DNA of 64,000 nt, taken from assembly GCF_018139145.2 (NCBI RefSeq), contig NC_059473.1, positions 8,548,503 to 8,612,502 on the forward strand, given 5' to 3'. This DNA comes from Gymnogyps californianus. Taxonomy: Eukaryota > Chordata > Aves > Accipitriformes > Cathartidae. Numbering within the stretch: the stretch's first letter is position 1; the number at the start of each line of letters is the position of its first letter. The notes below the pieces were generated by a model. The model searched no databases and was not told the origin of the DNA. It saw nothing but the letters and a program-made list of their open reading frames with translations. Made by a program: the position numbers and the translations under genes. Shown here in pieces: positions 61,001 through 64,000 of this stretch.

Positions 61001-64000
61001 TATAGAATTATTGTTATTGCATTAGTGAAAATAGGTTTTCATCTACTTCTGGCTTTCCTTTTGATTGCAGCAGTCATTTGAGTAAAGCCGGATCAAGATA
61101 TTGCTGGCTTTTAAAGTTGTTTCTATGCAGTTGCAGGCGGGTAGATACTACATTCATGAGCAAGAGGCTGAAGATAGGTGTATTATTGTAAAGAAAAAAT
61201 ATTTTCAAAGTTCAGTTGTGATTTACCATTTCAGATGATCTGGTTAAAGATCCATCTGTAGAAGTTACTGAGAAAATATGTATTATTTGGTTTTGTTTCT
61301 GTTCTTTTTTTTTGTTCCTTTTCTCTGGGGAAAAAGGCAACATCTCGGGCAAAAAGGCTTTGTGTCAGAAAAGTCACTGATGCTCTTCATAACAAGTTTC
61401 CTTCAGATGCCTCTTTACGCCATGGCCCCATGATTTTCATAGTGTGCTAGAAAAAAGGGAATACTCTGATGCGCCAGGGCTGCTGTAGTATGGTTTGGGA
61501 GTCCAGAGCACAAAGCATGAGAGCAGGAGATGATGAGCAGCAACTCCCCTAAGGCGCTGGAGTGGTGGATGCTCCGTGGCTGCTTTGGGTTGACACTTTC
61601 CGCTCTCAGAAGAGAGTCTTTTTCACAAAAAGTGGAGAGTATCTGCAAAGTGGTTACTTTTGGAGAAGCATCGACTTGGCAGAAAACTCCTTTTCATATT
61701 CGAGGATGAGTCCAGCTTGAAATATAAATAATCCCTGACTGCATTCATGATCAGCAGGTCAAGGCCTCTGAAGCAGCAGTAGACCGTCTCACTTGGTTAA
61801 ACCACAATTTCTGTGAGGTCATGGACATGTGTGCCCATTACAGCTGTGTCAGTAGGGGGGGGGTATTTTTGCCATGAGTCTGGAAAAACCCTCTGCATCT
61901 CTAGCAAGATGCCATAACTGTTCTGCCACTGTTTCTCCTCTGCTTCCACCAGCTACTTCATTTGTAGTGTAAAAATATTCCCATTTATTTTTATGTGACA
62001 GCGTACATGTGGTTAGACCTTATGGGATGCTTAAAATCTATGTTTTGAAAAGACTGCCTTTTGGCTTTGTGGCTTTTTTTTACTGTGGGCAACATCAGCC
62101 AGGAAGCAGACTGTTTATGAAATAATATTGCCCACTGGCGGTGAAGGAAGAGGCAGATAGAGTAAGTGTTTTATGTCATTGTGACAGCTTTCAAAGCAGC
62201 TCATTCCAACAATTTAGTCCAGGAGGAAAAAGCATTAGTGTGTGCCTGAAGGAATTTTGTGCTACAAAACCTACATATAAGTTCATATTAAAAAGATTAC
62301 ATACATTGAACAAAAAGGCTGAAGATCTCAAGGGGCTTCAATTTCAATACCAAGCCTCAGAGAGCAGGTACAACGAATGCGGTATCGCACATGCCACACT
62401 GTAATTATGGCATTCAGAAGCCCCCTACTAAAGAACGTAAAAATGGCACTTACTGTTTAAAAGAAGTAAGCTTTATTATGGTTGCAAAGCAGTCAAAAAT
62501 TAAGAAATGCCAACGTTAAGAGCATTTCTCCAATATGAATCCAGCTGCCTTGTGTCGCTCATGTTCTGGGTTGCCACGACATCTGCATATGGAGAAGGGA
62601 GTTGAAGGAAGGTTGTATGGGCCGCTTATTTCATGCATTTCTTAACTTTTTAGTGATGACAGCCTTTCTGGTGTTCTTTTGTGTAGGTCTTTAAATGCAG
62701 CTGCCTAGGGTTTTAAAAGAAGAAACTGTGATGAGGCATCCACTTGATGCCTTTTGTAACTCATCAGGGCCCTCTGTACTTCGCTAAGAGAGGAGCTGGT
62801 GGCAGAAGTAGCTGTTAGCCTTGACGTGACACAGCACGAGAGAGGCACCGTAGAGCCTCTCAGGGCTATTTGCTGGTAGACAAGCATCGCGAGATGCTGC
62901 GATGACTTCTCCTCCAGGCACCTTGCAGGAGAAACTGCGTGGTCCCCTAACCTGGACTTTTTTTGGCATCCTCTAATTATTCCTGTCCCATTGGTTTTCC
63001 TGCTGCCTACTCAAGTCAAGTCTTCGCTTGTGAGGCTCCCAACTCTCTTCATGGTCTTTGTACCCAGACTCAATCCTAGTCTTGCTCTGCAGCCTCATGT
63101 TTGTAGCTGCCTTCTTCACCCAGTTCTAATGTGATACCAGTCCCTCTCACCTGTTTGTTTTCTCCTCTCCCAGCTTATATTTACCTATAGAGGGTTTACC
63201 CGTTTATGTGGAGCAAGGTCAGCCCCATCCTCAGAGCTGCCGTCCCGACAGATCTGCCTCCCTCCCTCCTCTTTCACAGACTCATTTTTCGCGTGCCATT
63301 TTAGTTTCTCATCAGCATTTTTTTTTTTAACACTTCAAAATGAGAGGCAAGTAGTTATTTTAGAATGACTTATGTGCTGGTGACTCTGACACTGGATAAA
63401 CTTTCTTCAGCAATCGACATTTAGAAGTAACGTTCTTGGCAGAGATTTGATAAAACCACCGAGCAAAGTAGAACTGTGAAGCCCGGTGGTGTTTCGATGG
63501 TTCAGTGGATTCCCACTGCAGTCCATCCTGTTTGATCTGGATTTATAAATATCAGAGCAGTTAATGCTACCGAGGAGGTTATTGGCTATGTCCAGATGTA
63601 AAGCTGTAGAGTAAATATGAATGGGGATGTAATGTGTAATATGAATAATTTGCTTAGAGCTAAGTGATCATTCTGCTGTGCGTGTTAGATTAATTGGCAA
63701 CATCTTGGTGTATCCAAACTTGGATTTCAACACATGGAGAGAAATGAAAAAAAGTAATTTTTAAAAAATGAGTACTTCATGCGTTTATAGTTGCACGTGG
63801 TCTGTGATTGCTGAAGTTAACAGCTGCTCCTTTTATTTTTTTGCCGTTTTTTCAATCATGAAATAATGCCCTGTTCCAAGCAGAGGATTTTGGGAAAATA
63901 CTGGAACAGATGAACAATATTAGCAAGTTGTTAACTAAGTATAATAGAGGAGGTATGGATTTCGATGTATTCAATTTTGTGGGATTATGGAGTTGGCATA
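58031..64000. other. Non-coding stretch to window end
   Basis: No supportable gene in about 6 kb. The plus-strand frame at 62,141-62,404 (87 codons) and the minus-strand frame at 60,376-60,723 (115 codons, overlapping C/A-rich simple sequence) have no recognisable domains. A slightly CpG-richer stretch lies at 60,050-60,245. A G9 run occurs at about 61,854-61,862. An octamer ATTTGCAT lies at 60,413-60,420. Confidence 0.5.
60522..60582. repeat. A/C-rich simple sequence
   Basis: The plus strand is composed almost entirely of A with CC or C interruptions (for example aaaccaaaccaaaacaaaca), ending in CCCC. It is low-complexity DNA of unknown origin. An A-rich tail of a retrotransposed sequence is possible, but no body is visible next to it. 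Confidence 0.8.

Noticed and set aside
62141..62404. 87-codon plus-strand frame with cysteine and lysine content
   Set aside because: No domain recognised and no splice or promoter support. Its length is within chance for this window.
1..64000. tRNA, rRNA, microRNA, CRISPR array or bacterial operon
   Set aside because: I saw no cloverleaf with a recognisable B-box context, no rRNA core, none of the well-known microRNA mature sequences I looked for, no regularly spaced repeats, and no dense coding with ribosome-binding sites. Covariance-model searches were not possible here.

Overview
The window looks like AT-rich nuclear DNA from a vertebrate, most likely a neoavian bird. Three signs point that way. 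First, it contains a solo LTR whose two ends and internal blocks I recognise from memory as an avian endogenous-retrovirus (ERVL-like) LTR family. Second, the only sizeable interspersed repeats are CR1-type LINE remnants plus ancient MIR/CORE-SINE relics. Third, there is no Alu, L1 or B-element sequence. There is no bacterial gene organisation, no operon and no dense coding. No open reading frame exceeds about 145 codons, and none of the translated frames outside CR1 resembles a protein family I know.

I find no supportable host protein-coding exon, rRNA, tRNA or CRISPR array. The window is best read as a gene desert or the inside of a very large intron. Short CpG-bearing or homeodomain/POU-motif-bearing blocks in it might be conserved non-coding elements; conservation cannot be tested from one sequence.

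Layout: 1-37,300 is mostly unclassified sequence. It holds simple repeats, a GC/CpG-richer pocket near 8.1-8.4 kb, a pyrimidine-rich block at 13.1-13.8 kb, an AT palindrome at 18.9 kb, octamer-containing AT-rich blocks (for example 24.2-24.4 kb), and weak ancient-repeat relics, including a good MIR copy at 35.7 kb. The stretch 37,310-43,170 is a repeat cluster. An old minus-strand CR1 (37,310-39,500) is interrupted by a solo LTR (37,660-38,236) with a perfect 5-bp target-site duplication. Downstream are two further minus-strand CR1 remnants (41,672-42,150 and 42,570-43,170). The two overlap in the part of ORF2 they represent, so they are separate insertions. From 43,170 to 64,000 the sequence is again mostly unclassified, with a small tandem duplication, another MIR-like relic, G/T- and C/A-rich simple sequence and a few candidate regulatory blocks.

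I do not see a novel gene system. The clearest result is the nested repeat history at 37.3-43.2 kb. Statements about family identity rest on recalled consensus features and have not been checked against a database.
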